Shown here piece by piece: positions 21,551 to 33,079 of a stretch of 64,000 nucleotides of DNA. The notes below the pieces were generated by a model. It searched no databases and was not told the DNA's origin. It saw only the letters and a program-made list of their open reading frames with translations. The stretch is taken from the NCBI GenBank assembly GCA_014529385.2, contig CM043967.1:82658278-82722277 (forward strand), written 5' to 3'. Both the position numbers and the translations under genes were made by a program. The first letter of the stretch is position 1. Every line of letters begins with the position of its first letter. The DNA comes from Adiantum capillus-veneris (taxonomy: Eukaryota; Streptophyta; Polypodiopsida; Polypodiales; Pteridaceae).

Positions 21551-22054
21551 TCATTGAAGTTGAGCTCTCTTGGATCCCACCATTTGAGAGATGCGAAGAA
21601 TTTGCTCACCAGTGATTAGCCTAGCTTTGGTGTGACCATCTTCAGCTTTGTAGAGTTCATAGGGTTCGATGGCTACCCTCTCAACCACCTTGAGCCTTCT
21701 TGCTAGTATTAGTTGGAGTGCATCACCATATGTAGCCTCTTGCCAATACCGCACCCCATTGATGTGTAGCTCCCCCTCCAAAAACTTGTTAATACCTGAG
21801 TTTGAGAGTGCTTTCACCACCTGAAGTCGAGGCTTCAAAGGAAGTGTCTTCACACTAGCCACAAAGCACTCAACACAATTTTTTGACCTAGGGACTTGAT
21901 GACTACAAGATTTTCCTTGAAGCAAAGAAGGGTGTGTGTAGTTAACTCTCTTTACCCGCATACGTGCCGTTTGTCGATAAAGACGCTTCTTTTCTCGAGC
22001 TTCTTGGGGAGACCATAGTAGAAGTCTCGGAGAATTTGATGGATCTTCCTTCAT
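21551..22054 (-). CDS. Leader ORF of 167 aa, element E, unknown function
   Basis: ATG 22054-22052, TGA 21553-21551. The first ORF after the primer site. The N-terminal half is strongly basic (many Arg/Lys, one C-x-x-C-like N-C-V-E-C), and the second half looks like a compact domain around G-V-R-Y-W-Q-E-A-T-Y-G-D and Y-E-L-Y-K-A-E-D-G-H. I do not recognise a family. Ogre and some other Tat elements are known to carry an extra ORF upstream of gag, and this may be its positional equivalent. No matching copy is visible in A, I, G or J, and the frame is undamaged over its whole length. Confidence 0.6.
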   Translation of the reverse strand: MKEDPSNSPRLLLWSPQEAREKKRLYRQTARMRVKRVNYTHPSLLQGKSCSHQVPRSKNCVECFVASVKTLPLKPRLQVVKALSNSGINKFLEGELHINGVRYWQEATYGDALQLILARRLKVVERVAIEPYELYKAEDGHTKARLITGEQILRISQMVGSKRAQLQ

Positions 22055-22081
22055 AGGATTGATAGAGCGCTGCTTGAGAAC

Positions 22082-22099
22082 TCCTCAGTGGGGGCACCA
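22082..22099 (-). other. Primer-binding site of element E
   Basis: The same 18 bases as in element A (TGGTGCCCCCACTGAGGA on the minus strand), separated from the LTR end by five bases. Confidence 0.7.
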
Positions 22100-22104
22100 A
22101 TTTA

Positions 22105-22219
22105 TGACGAAGGAAATTTGGAATGGCGGCCTCTACACCAAAACAAACTCCATTGCGCCACAAGGGAAATGAGATGAGGGTACCACCTAGTCTTGGATGC
22201 GTGGACTAGGACCGCTACA

Positions 22220-22263
<44 letters not shown>

Positions 22264-23541
22264 ACTATGAATGAAGCATTAACCGTAGTGTGTGTACAAG
22301 GAATGGATGACTTCAAACACTCCCAACACAAATAGCATATAGATTACCAAACAATCACTCAAGGATTAGCCAAGATCACATCAAGCACTGTCACACACAT
22401 ATAAAACATTTCTCTTAATTAACATAAGTAAGAGGAGGAGAGGTTACTAGCATGAAACAATTTGCACTCTAGGATGTGCAAGAATAGAGTGAATGAATGA
22501 GCTTATGGGCTCATGGTGAGTGATACAAAGGTTCAATGGGGCTGAGGGAGGCTTGAAATTACAAAGGGGAAGGCCTCTTTATATAGGAAAGAGAGTGATT
22601 AGGAGTGAGGTTAAGATCCAAGTGTAATTTGTACAAATGAAGCTTGATTAGGGACATTCAACCAATGAAGAAGCTCCTTCCAAGTGATTTGTTGACCAAT
22701 TAGCTCCATCATCACTTGTGTTGTCTTCACTCCTTCCTCCATAGCTTGAGTCCAAGAGCTTCCTTATTTTAAAATGTAAAGAATCTACATAAAATCAATA
22801 CATATCTAGTAATAATAGGAAGGGGTTGAATGAGAACTTATGAAGTACAACAAGATTAAGCATGACTTGAGAGGTGATTAGAAGAGGAACTTTGATGGGT
22901 TTTTGAGCTTGAGAGAGAGGAGGAAGGAGAGGAGGGTGAGAAGACTAATGGTTGGTTTTAGAGAAGGTCTCAATGTGGAAAAGGAAGGGTGTGTGTGTGT
23001 AAAGGTAGAGGGGGTGGTCTCCACCACAGTTGAAAAAACTGGCGTCCACCATTTTGGCCATATCTCCTAGACCGTAGATGCAAAAATTATAAAAAAATAT
23101 GGCCAGAATCTCCAGCTCATCAGCTACAACTTTGATGAAGACAACTTTTTTTGGATCAGAGTGGAAGTATGTTTTAAAAATTCAGTAAAATCATGTGTCT
23201 GGTTTCTTCCGTTACCAAGTCTTCCACTTGGGTCCCATTTGTTTGAATCATCATATGGCTCCAAAGCCATGATGATATGAGCCACTCATGACCCTTGAAT
23301 CATGGGTGCATGGCTCCACAACCACATCATATCTTTTCTTTTCACATTTACATATTTTCCCTTCCCTTTACCACTAGGTTCTCCCTCTACCTTTCACCTC
23401 CGGTGAACTAGTCAAGAAAAAATCATTTTTTTTTAAATTTTTCCAAGAGGTTGTTCACACTCTTTCGTTTATTGTAAACCTCTAGAAGCAAGGAAAACCA
23501 ACAAAATATGATAAACAAAAATTTGTGATAGGCTCGGATCA
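22105..23541 (-). repeat. LTR shared by E (as 5' LTR) and F (as 3' LTR)
   Basis: 1437 bp, same family as 15104-16545. On one side lies the primer site of E; on the other lie a polypurine tract and integrase C-terminal sequence (F). It therefore serves two tandem elements. It contains (AG)19 at 22223-22260 and a minus TATA box near 22577-22584. Confidence 0.93.
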
Positions 23542-24480
23542 TAGCCCCCCCAAACCTGGCTAGGGGTATTTATGCCTCTAGCCTACTTTCTTTGATCTTG
23601 AGCTGACCTTATCCTGATGTGATAAGGCTTTAGACGCCATCCATTTGTCCTGGTCTTGTGCACTTTACCATCAATGTCTTGAAGTCTGTAAGAGCCATTT
23701 TTGAACTTTTTGGTGACCAAGAACGGGCCTTCCCATCGGAAAAGAAACTTTCCATCCTTACGAGTGTCGAAGCGATTGTCATATCGAAGCACCAGAGATC
23801 CCTTTTTGATGTCTTTGGATGCTAGCTTTTTGTTGAACTTTTCTCTGCGTTTAAAGGGTGTAGCATTTAAAGTTGTCTTGAATGAAACTCCATAAGCCCA
23901 TGGAGCAACATGTAGATTTGTATGAATTTTATTCGTATGCTCAACTTGTCCATATGGAGTGGATTTGTCATGGATGGCCATAAATTCATTCATTGAGGAA
24001 ATGAGTTCTCCTATCATGGACAATTTCTATTGGAGATCCACATTAACTCAATTACCTCATTTAGGAAATGAGTTCCTCTATCACTGACAATTTCTATTGG
24101 AAGTCCATATCTATACATTCTCATACAGGAATGTGTTTGTGGTTCTAGAATCATTCTTCGTGGTTGCCTTAGCCTTTGTCCACTTGATCAAATAGTCCAT
24201 AACTACAATGATATATTGTGCTTGAGTTTTATAAGTAGGTAGTTGTATTGGTCCGACAAAATCTGTGTCCCATTTTTCAAAAGTTCTAGCCCCCATCATT
24301 GGTCTTAAGGCATGTTATCTACCCTAGTTGGAGTTTTTTCTGATTGGCATGCATCACATCTTTGATCATATTTTTTGGCATTTGCAAAAAATGTTGGCCA
24401 CCATATGTATTGTTTGGTGGATACAGCGATCTGACACATGCCAGGTGGATGTACACCAAACCTTGTAACACTCACTCAAT
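23542..24480 (-). pseudogene. pol: Element F: 3' pol remnant, chimeric integrase
   Basis: Minus strand from 24480: a decayed integrase zinc domain (I-W-W-P-T, C-D-A-C-Q near 24370-24330), core sequence F-E-K-W-D-T-D-F-V-G-P (24299-24111, open 62 codons), a gap with stops, then 24023-23583, which starts with a Gly-Gln-Val-Glu stretch carrying the catalytic Glu. The core resembles the integrase of G more than that of E. After T-P-F it switches at 23850/23849 to the C-terminal domain identical to E's. About 80 residues expected between these points are absent. It looks like a recombinant of two element families. Confidence 0.8.
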
Positions 24481-26887
24481 TTTTTGAAAGAAGCCGTGTA
24501 ATTTTGCTAATGATGATTTGCAATTGTAATATATTTTGCCATACCCTCTCAGTCTCTTTGAGCCTACACCCTTGTAAATGGCCGAATGGCCGTGGGAAAG
24601 TTTACTTAACCTTTAAATCAAAACCCTTGTTTTAGACAAAAGAGATATCATTAGCTTGAAGGGATTTTTTGAATGTTCACTATGAGAGCTTCTTGCTGCT
24701 ACAACTTGTAATCCTATTTTCCCCTAGATTGGTAATCAAAATTCATTTCCAATAGCACATTGTGTTCCTTATCTCTTCTACAATTTAAGTATAACCATTC
24801 TCAATTCTGATGTGATTCACTGTGCATTTCTTGTTAGCTAGATGCATTGATTTGAAGGTTAAAATGGTTTGTTTTTAATGTTTTGACCATGGATAAGTGT
24901 TTCTATGCTTGAGGGGACCTTTTCGAGTAATTCTATTTCAATTTTATGCACATTTTTTGTGATGTATCGTGATTTATGTACCTTCCCGATGGTTGTAGAA
25001 CTTGGTAGGAATGTGCCCCTAGGTGTTGTAATACTTCCCCTTAAGTTTTGTTGCATTCCCAATTCGTTTGGATGCCGAAAAGGTGTGATGAACTAGAGCG
25101 GTGAGATTGGACGTATACTAATTTTCTGACTAGGAAGTGGTTGATTTGCTTTTTTCATAGTATGAGTAGCCCTTTGAGTTCACTTTGATGACATTGACAC
25201 TCTCATTAAGTCTTTGTGCCCCATCTCGAGTCTCTGCCTTGCATATTGAAATTATGTTAGTACAGAAGATCTATGTTACAGACGTCCATCATGGCGACCC
25301 ACTAACATGCATGCCATTCAAAATTTCTCTAGTGGTGGTTTCACTAGAAAAATTTTCTCTAGTGGTTTATAGGTGATGAGTGACTCAGTGTACAAAAAAA
25401 TTCATTCCAAAGCTTTTGACACCCATTCTGCTTACACATTGATAGTGAAGCAGCTAGACATAGGTTTAGTGCTGACTGGAGTCCGACTAGAGTCCGAGAC
25501 TAGCCAGTGCTACTCCTTGTGAGCAAAGAAACCTGTGAGTGAAGTACAAGAGAGTATTTTGTTCTTTGATTTTTCCATGCTTAGAAAGGACTGTTCCACC
25601 ACACACTTCACTGTCGTTTTTTTACTTTTAAATTCATTTATGTTTGCAGATTTATTTCACTTTATAGTAGTAGGTTAGGTAACAAATTACGCCATCATTT
25701 GGGGCCAAAAGAATCGAGGAAAAAATTTGCAAAAACCTTATTTTGGTATTGAAGACCATAACTCTAAAAAGTTGTACATCCCTGATTACTAAGGGAACAA
25801 TTTTTCCAAAAGGAGCCATAGACAAAAAGTGAAAAAACCTGATCATAATAGCAAAAAAAGAGTTATTTGCAAAAAACCACAAAATAGACACAAAATCTCG
25901 CTTTGACCTTGAAAAAGCTGATCAAATCCAAAAAGATTTGGGAAATAGCATCACCAGACCTTTTGTCGCAAACTCACAAATAATCAATCCAAAATCTTGC
26001 CAAACATGAATCACGATCCATCTACCTTTTTGGAATTTTGAGTTGGTATTGGGCAAGTAGAAAAGGGATAACATTTAAATCACTTTCTCCCAAGGGACCC
26101 TTATTAGAAAAGTTCAAAAAAGAGGCAAAAGGGGCAAAAATTAGATCAAGCGGAAAATCACTAGAACAGATCCTAAAACTGACTTTTGGCTTACCTAAAA
26201 GACCCCAAAACATTCAAAAAATATATAGCCAGCATCAGTAGGCCAAAGACTAGATGTGGGTCAAGTTTAAGTACATTTTGATACAAAAGCTGCACCATAG
26301 CTAGAGGGCATCACAGAGAGTCTAATGGTCCTTTCAAATTAAAATTAAATTTGGATGCAATAAACCATACCAAAAGCCCAAAACTGACAAGAACTCTGGC
26401 AAAGTGATAGAATTGACCTAGCTTTCAATCTAGAGGTTCATTTCTAAAAACTTTGATACCATAAGACCTCCTAATCATGTTGAAACTGATGGTATCAAGA
26501 AAAGTCCAATTGGCTTCCAACCGGGCTTCCAACACGGATCGTGATCCATGTACCTCTGAGTTAGAACAGAAGCATAATTTCACCACATAAAGAGCTAGTC
26601 CACAGGACTCTAGTGTCTCTTTCAAAATTGAAATTGGACATAAATTGTTGATGTTGTGTGTGGAATTGTGTGTTATTGAAAAACCTAGTTAAAATTTTGT
26701 CGATTAAAAGCCAGAACTAACACTAACAATTGTAAGCTCACAGCTATCATGTATTTTTTGACAGGTTGCAGATACTAGAGGATACTATCCAGCAAGTTAG
26801 ATAAACCAGGGAATTCAAACTAGCTAATGAGGTAACTTGGTTTGGATTTTGCAATACCACTTCTTCATGAATTTATGATCATGAAGG
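24481..26887. other. No recognisable gene (about 2.4 kb)
   Basis: AT-rich sequence between F and G. It should hold the 5' LTR and leader of G, but no TG...CA pair or convincing primer site could be fixed. I noted a short repetitive block GACTGGAGTCC/GACTAGAGTCC/GAGACTAGCC at about 25478-25508, and two similar blocks around CACGATCCAT (about 26008) and GATCGTGATCCAT (about 26536). None of the short ORFs is credible. Confidence 0.5.
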
Positions 26888-26938
26888 TTGTACCAGAATA
26901 GGACTCCCAACATCTTTGACCAAGGGAGCAATCACTCA

Positions 26939-27319
26939 ATGGAAGAAAGTGTGAATCAAAGTCCACTGCCACCTTTAGAACCTATTTTAGAGGAGAGCAT
27001 CTCTTACACTTTGTCATACAGCCTCATGACTGAGGATTCTAACAAGTCGAACCCTAAGGGAACAACATCCATGCGGGCAGGTCCTTCTCAACCTGCATCT
27101 AATGTAAAACTGTTGTATTTGAAGTTTCAATTTGAAAATGTGCTTAAGGCCAAAATCTATAAGGATGGAATGGACCACTACTATGTTAATTTGGGAAATA
27201 AGCCGAGCGAGTTCAGAGACCTTGTAGATGTTGAGTATGATGGGGATAGATATTTCAACCGAGAGGGAATGATGTACCTAGTGGTTTATAACCCCTTATT
27301 GTGGACAAATAGGGGATGA
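26939..27319 (+). CDS. Leader ORF a of element G
   Basis: From ATG 26939 to TGA 27317-27319, 126 codons (the frame is open from 26888). Unrecognised. The C-terminal half is domain-like, with F-E-N-V-L-K-A-K-I-Y-K-D-G and H-Y-Y-V-N-L-G, and it is followed immediately by ORF b in an ATGA overlap (ATG 27316-27318). A weak match of D-G-M-D-H-Y-Y-V-N-L-G to G-P-L-H-Q-Y-Y-V-N-P-G in ORF b hints that a and b may be paralogous, as in J. Position before gag parallels the leader ORF pairs of A, E, I and J. Confidence 0.5.
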   Translation: MEESVNQSPLPPLEPILEESISYTLSYSLMTEDSNKSNPKGTTSMRAGPSQPASNVKLLYLKFQFENVLKAKIYKDGMDHYYVNLGNKPSEFRDLVDVEYDGDRYFNREGMMYLVVYNPLLWTNRG

Positions 27320-27774
27320 CTGGCACCAAGGACAAGGTAGATCAAGAGCTGGCAGATGAGCCACCCAAAATTGAGAAGCAAAAAGCGGTGCTCAAACGCA
27401 CCAATGAGACAAAGCGCCTTAATACAGACAACACGTATGTGGGGCTATATAAGTTTAAAAATGGAGAACAAACACTCTATTAAAGATGTTACAAACCCCA
27501 CATCAAGGAAGTGACTGACCGTAAAAACCTGTATGTTTTCACATACACGAAGGGGAGAAGTATTCATGTGGTCATAATAGACAAGTATAGCCGAAAGCAC
27601 TCTCCTATGTATCGTAAGGAATCAGAGAGATATACATATTTTGGCGGACCACTCCACCAATACTATGTAAATCCGGGAGCGGTGAAAACCATGACTACTC
27701 ACACAAGACTTGCGACTGTACATGTGAAAAAACCAAGGAGAACTAGGGTGGAGGAGTCTTTTGGACATGAATGA
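27316..27774 (+). pseudogene. Leader ORF b of element G (one in-frame stop)
   Basis: Starts at ATG 27316, overlapping the stop of ORF a by four bases, and runs in one frame to TGA 27772-27774 (152 codons) with a single TAA at 27481-27483. An N-terminal charged region precedes a beta-rich part (L-Y-V-F-T-Y-T-K-G; V-V-I-I-D-K-Y) and a basic C-terminus. Unrecognised. The stop is followed after 44 bases by the probable gag start. Confidence 0.5.
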
Positions 27775-27818
27775 TCCCAAACACAGGGATTTTAGGATCA
27801 ACAGGTTCTAGGGGTTCC

Positions 27819-29978
27819 ATGAACACACATAGGGGCAATACTATTCCTGATGTGACTTACACCACTGGAATCCCTCCGACTATTACACGAGATTGACTTG
27901 ACAAACGTATAGCAGATAGGATACCACTGGTAGTACCAAAAGGAGATTATGAACCTAGAGAAACCACACCAGGAGGACCAAGTGTTGTAAGAATGGTTGC
28001 AGAGGCCAAACATATGGGATCATCTCAAGTGGAAAAATGTGTACCCAAAAAGTATAGTGGATCAAGAGATCCGTATGCTCATGTTTTGATCCCCAAACGA
28101 GTGTTGAGAGCGGAACACATAACTAATTTCCATAGTCAATGTGAAGGTTTTGGCTTCACGTTAGAAGGGACTTCTTTGACCTGGTTCCAACCATTAAACA
28201 GCTTGGGATTCCCAAGTATTGAGTAACTTCTACAAGAGTTTGTTGAGGAATTCTCAAAGAAGGGAATGAAGCATAATAGTGTATCCCAGATCTATGCATT
28301 TAGGCAAAAGGAGAAAGAAAAGGTGGAGGAAACATTGCTTTGTTTCAGGCAGTATGTAGAAAGATTCCCCGCTCGTTAACTACCTCAGGATGAGAGACTA
28401 TCAATCCTCTTCATAGAAGGATTGCAAAATGACACGCTCAAAAAAGACTTGCACGTAAAGGCATTTGTAACTTTTGAGCAAGTCATAAAAGAGGTATTGT
28501 ATCTTGTAGATAGTTTCAAGGCATATGGGGACGCGATTGAAGACACAAATCAGGGAACAAGTAGCACTTCTTCAACCAGTAGTGAGTCCATGATGAAATT
28601 GGGGCGGTAAAAACCAGTTGTGCCGGAAGTTGATCAAATGATTGAGGAAGTGATCAGAAGGATAAACCAAGAAAACAGGACAAACCCAAACACATGACAA
28701 CAGCCCACCCAAAAATGCAACACATGTGGAGGAGATCATCCAACCTAGTGGTGCAACCTTCAACAAAGGCCAGGAGTAAATGCACCGCAAATACTGAAAT
28801 TGTGTGCTACCAAACAAAAATGGACAAACCATGAAACCCACAAATGTTTCTATAATTGGAACTATGTTAGAGAGAGACAATACGGACCACATGGAGGGCA
28901 AAAAAATCCACCCCCTCTAAGATACCAAGCAGGGCCAAATAATGCAATCCAAGGGCAAGAAAAACCTCAACCTGTGTTGGGGTATTAGCCTCCTTTACCC
29001 TAGTAAAATAGGGCCATGGTACAAATTTCTCAACCCATAGAAACACCTTCTGCTGAGAGTATGGTCCAAGTAGTCTCATATCGGGAAGATTCAAACAATA
29101 CCTACGAGAGGGGATTTGATGGGAATGCATATCCTCCAAAGGGACAAATTCCATGGATAGCTCCTGAAGAGATACCCGAGCCCTCATACACAGTATATCC
29201 AACTAAACACCATTAGTTGGTCGATGAAAATATGCTTATGTTCATGGAAAACCAGAACTACAAAGCTAGGGGGTATCCTCCAAGAGCAGGACAACCAATG
29301 GGGGCTCCACAAGATTCTCCACCACCTGTAAGACCATGCTATGAATGTGGTGGTGATCATTGAGCAAGATTTTTTCCAAATAAACGAGAACGGATTAAAC
29401 TTTTTGGGTTCTATGATGGATGTACCAGTGATCATCTCATTCCACACTGTCCAAAAAACCAGGACAACAAAGGGAAAGCAACCATTAACAAGATGGGGAT
29501 TGTGCCAATCTCAAGTGGATCAAAAACAGAACCAAACATTCTAACAAACATGGTAACTAGAGCTCAAGCACATGAGTCTGCAAGGAATGCCCAAGCCAAT
29601 CAAGCACAGATAGAAAATTTGTTTGTCCGAACCCCTAGGAAATCCTCAAAGGCAAAATGAGACAAGATAAAAACCAAAAGAGAGAAAGAGAAAACAGCTT
29701 TAGAAACCAAATTACTATAAACAGAGGAACAATTGAGAAGGGAACGAGACCTTAAGGAAAGGAGCAAGGTAGAAAAACCTTCGGCTATACCATCGAAAGG
29801 ATCTGTCTTGGTGGACAAGGTTTTTGAACCTTTCGATGCGATTTTAAAATCTTACAATGCAAGGCTAAAGCCTAACCAAACCCAAGAGGATAGGTGGTTA
29901 ACGTACGCTCATCCAGGCTATGAAAAGGAGAGGCTAAATATGTGCAAGAGCTCATCCAAGCCGCTCAAGCGCTTATAG
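27819..29978 (+). pseudogene. gag: Gag of element G (many stops)
   Basis: One frame (27819 onward) holds a retrotransposon-gag core with L-T-W-F-Q-P-L (about 28170), F-V-E-E-F-S-K-K and F-I-E-G-L (about 28410), then a zinc knuckle C-N-T-C-G-G-D-H (28713-28760) whose middle carries a TAG, and a second C-Y-E-C-G-G-D-H near 29335 with a TGA. A further C-T-S-D-H-L-I-P-H-C motif follows at about 29410. The frame stays recognisable to about 29940, where it shifts. At least ten in-frame stops. The length, over 700 codons, is large for gag and includes a charged linker rich in Lys/Glu. Confidence 0.75.
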
Positions 29979-30612
29979 AACTACCAGTTCCGATTGCTCC
30001 AAAAATTGAGGTATTAATCCGTGAAAAAATTCAAGTGTTAGAGGGGCGGGGAATTGGAAAGGAAGACCAATCAGATTCTGTAAACGAAACACCATTGGAT
30101 ACAAGGGTGGCAGCCAATACAACAGATGGATTGTATTCGGAAGCACCACAACCAATTTCGGAAGTGGAAGAACAATGGCCTCAGAAGCTATGGAAACAGA
30201 TCAGGAATAGAAAAGATGGAAGTGGTACACTTTTGTCAGCCCCTATCGCACAGAGATCGATTTGGAACATAAGCTCTACCCAAATGACATTCGATCATTG
30301 TATGGTGATGCAAGTATAGCAATATTGGAAGAAATTAAACCGTAGTCATTGAAGACTTTACCTTCATTTATTGGTAACCATGAAATCCAATCGGAGGTGA
30401 AGAAAGGTCAATCTCAATGGAAGGCCAATCCTAAGATGATGAATACCAAAACTCTTCATGAGCTGATGTCCTCCCGTATCCGTTCTACGCTAACTCGGTC
30501 AGAGTTACTCCAAGTAAGACCTCATCTTTGGGACGAGGTCGGGAAAATTTTGAAAAAAACAGGGCTAGTAATTCTGCCACAAAATGCTTCTTCAACAACA
30601 ATGAAGACATAA
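29942..30612 (+). pseudogene. Linker between Gag and protease of element G
   Basis: Two frames in succession (29942-30319, then 30349-30612) encode a charged, proline-containing region without a named domain (E-L-I-Q-A-A-Q-A-L-I-E; later L-L-Q-V-R-P-H-L-W). Probably a disordered linker of the same polyprotein, split by frameshifts. Confidence 0.4.
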
Positions 30613-30699
30613 CCCTCAAAACAAGCTAAACATGAGCCAATACTAGTGAACAAGGTAGGAGATTATTGTGAAGGCGAAGAAGGAAACACTACCCTACCG

Positions 30700-31283
30700 A
30701 TGGGTTAAAAGAGGTTACGCTGGTAGCAATATTGGATAGTGGGGTCGGAATAGCCATAGCCACCAAAGAAATGTGGAAAAAATGGGGGAAACTAGCTCTC
30801 CGAAAGACTAGAATGAAACTTCAATTAGTAGATGGGTATCTAGAGAGACCAATTGGCATCCTAGAGAAAATTGTAGTAATCTTGTGTGGAATTGCATATG
30901 AACACATGTTTGCTATTATGGATTTCAACTAGAGTTCCAATTTCGACCTCATATTGGGCAAACCATTCATGCATCAGCTCAAAATGGCACAAGATTGGGG
31001 CTACGACTATATCTATCTAAGGAACAAGGATGTCACTACAAAATTTAGTGTCAGAGATCATAGCTATAGAGATGTAGAATGAACTCTAGGAGAATACCTG
31101 AACTCCACAACTGACCAAGAAGGGGGAATACCGGCTTGGCTGCAGAACAAAGCTCACCATTGGACAAGAGAAGCTTCAGAAGGGGTTAGTTTAAAAAGGG
31201 AAGATTGTATTGTTGATATGACTACACAAGATGAGGCATATGTACCAGAGCCTTTTCTAGAGGAGATATTCGAACGTTTTGGA
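30700..31283 (+). pseudogene. Retroviral-type aspartic protease of element G
   Basis: Frame 0 contains V-A-I-L-D-S-G-V-G with the catalytic D-S-G at 30735-30743, then K-L-Q-L-V-D-G and F-D-L-I-L-G-K-P-F-M near 30955, the usual second half of a retropepsin. TAG at 30930-30932 and TGA at 31080 interrupt it. It matures the polyprotein in intact relatives. Confidence 0.7.
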
Positions 31284-31310
31284 TGACAATAGATACTGGC
31301 CACACTTGAT

Positions 31311-32349
31311 ATGTGTGTAAACGAGGTGACCCTCACCAAATTCTATGATGAGGAGGGATATGATATCATTCCATTCCAAATGATAGGTGTCAGCCTGAAT
31401 CCGAAATTAGAATGGGAAGTCCTTGATAAGGAGCGGGTTGTCGATTGCCGAAGCATAGTGGATGAGCTCTCAGTAAGAGACCTTGTCCAAACGGACAAAG
31501 AAGATTTCCAGGACTCGATTGATGAGCTGTTAGAGGACAACGTGAACGACAAGCTATCTAGTAGCTCAAGTGAGAACATCAAACGGAAGGATCGACGGGT
31601 GATCTACTATGATTTTCCAAACCAGAATCCTCAAAGACAACTTAGATATCAAGATAAACGCAAAAAAAAATTGAAACAAGACCAAAAAAGACCCAGTACC
31701 TCTGTTAACCAACAAAATGTAGTACTTAAGGTTAGTAGAAGCAATTGATTGCCTCAAAGCCGAGATATCAAAGAGGTACATGAAACCTGACTCAACCAAA
31801 ACAAAAACAAAAAAGAAGAACACACAAAAACCAAAAGAGGCGAGAAATTCCGAGCAATCGACGAAGTTGTCCAAAATGGACTGCAAAAACAAATACAATG
31901 AACTGAAACAAGCTTTGAAGTAAGTTTAGACAACATAAATGGAAACTGACGAGGAATCAAACAATGAACAATTCGATGCACCTTCCCACTATAAGAAGTA
32001 TACTATTCAAGATAGAAAAATCATGGTGCAGAAACCCAAACGAGATCCCAAAGAACAAGGAACTTCAGATAATGGGCCTAAAAAAGGCAAATGTATTAAC
32101 TTAGCAGAACCAGGCGAGGAGCCTAAACCGGCATACATCACCAAGGACCTCACTGACAAAGAAGAGCGAATTCTAGTCAATACGCTCAGACAGTACAAAG
32201 ATGTCTTTGCATGGTCATACAAAGATCTAAAGGGGATAGATCATGAGATCTGTCAGCACACAATACCCCTTAAGAGTGATTCCAACCATGCAGACAACAT
32301 CCTTATAGATACAATGAGACTTATGCCAAGAAAATTAAGAAAAAGATAG
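31311..32349 (+). pseudogene. pol: Spacer and N-terminal RT region of element G
   Basis: 31311-31748 is an acidic, serine-rich then lysine-rich spacer. 31939-32349 ends in a segment typical of the RT approach: D-V-F-A-W-S-Y-K-D-L, then Q-H-T-I-P-L. TAG at 32347-32349 and a frameshift separate it from RT. Confidence 0.65.
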
Positions 32350-33079
32350 ACAAACTAAAGGATGCTGAGTTTTTCTACAAGATTGAACACACCGATTGGA
32401 TGTCCCTCATTATGGTAGTACCCAAAAAGAATGTCAAATTGCGTGTCTGTGTAAACATGAAATAGGTAAATGCAGCCACCATCAGGGATAACTATCCACT
32501 ATCAATATGGATCATGTTATTGAGAGGGTAGCAGGGAAAGAAGCCTATAGTTTTTTGGATGGATTTTCAGGTTACAACCAGGTGATAATTAAAGCAAAAG
32601 ATCAACATAAGAAGGATTTTGCAACAGAGTGGGACATATTTGCATATAGGGTAATGCCTTTCAGCCTGACCAATGCCCCTGCTACATTCCAAAGACTAAT
32701 GAGTCATGCATTCAAGGAATATCTCAAACAATTTCTAGAGATACACATGGATGATCTTTGTTTTCATTCTCATCAAAGAAGTGACCACATAACGCATCTA
32801 GGAAAAGTTTTTGAAGAGTGCAAAACGTATCGTATTTTCTTAAACCCTAAAAAATGTGTCTTCATGGTAAGACAAGGTAAAACTTTGGGCCACATTGTGT
32901 CCAAAAACAGAATTTCCATTGATCAAGAGAAGGTACAAATAATTGCCTCACTACCAAGACCAACAAAGATGAAGGAAGTGCAAGCATTTATGGGTCATTG
33001 TGGGTACTACAGGCATTTCATATATATGTATGTTGTAATAGCTAAGCCTTTGTATGCCCGCATTGATAAGTTTGAATGA
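32350..33079 (+). pseudogene. pol: Reverse transcriptase of element G
   Basis: The early fingers region (V-V-P-K-K-N near 32418, L-R-V-C-V-N) has a TAG at 32464. From 32507 the frame is open for 190 codons with S-F-L-D-G-F-S-G-Y-N-Q, M-P-F-S-L-T-N-A-P-A-T-F-Q-R and the metal-binding box H-M-D-D at 32744-32755 (usually Y/F-x-D-D). It ends at TGA 33077-33079 in the connection before RNase H. Confidence 0.85.

Larger units (their letters stand above)
15104..23541 (-). mobile_element. Element E: Ty3/gypsy Tat-type retrotransposon lacking the integrase core
   Basis: Minus-strand order: 5' LTR (23541-22105), primer site, 167-residue ORF, two small ORFs, gag, protease, RT, RNase H, archaeal-type RNase H, start of the integrase zinc domain, integrase C-terminal domain, polypurine tract, 3' LTR (16545-15104). 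About 0.7 kb of integrase core is missing compared with D. Two RNase H-type domains place it in the Tat branch of Ty3/gypsy. Further damage: a TGA in gag, a frameshift in protease and an Asp-to-Asn change in the RT active site. The 5' LTR is shared with fragment F, so no right-hand target duplication exists. Confidence 0.92.
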
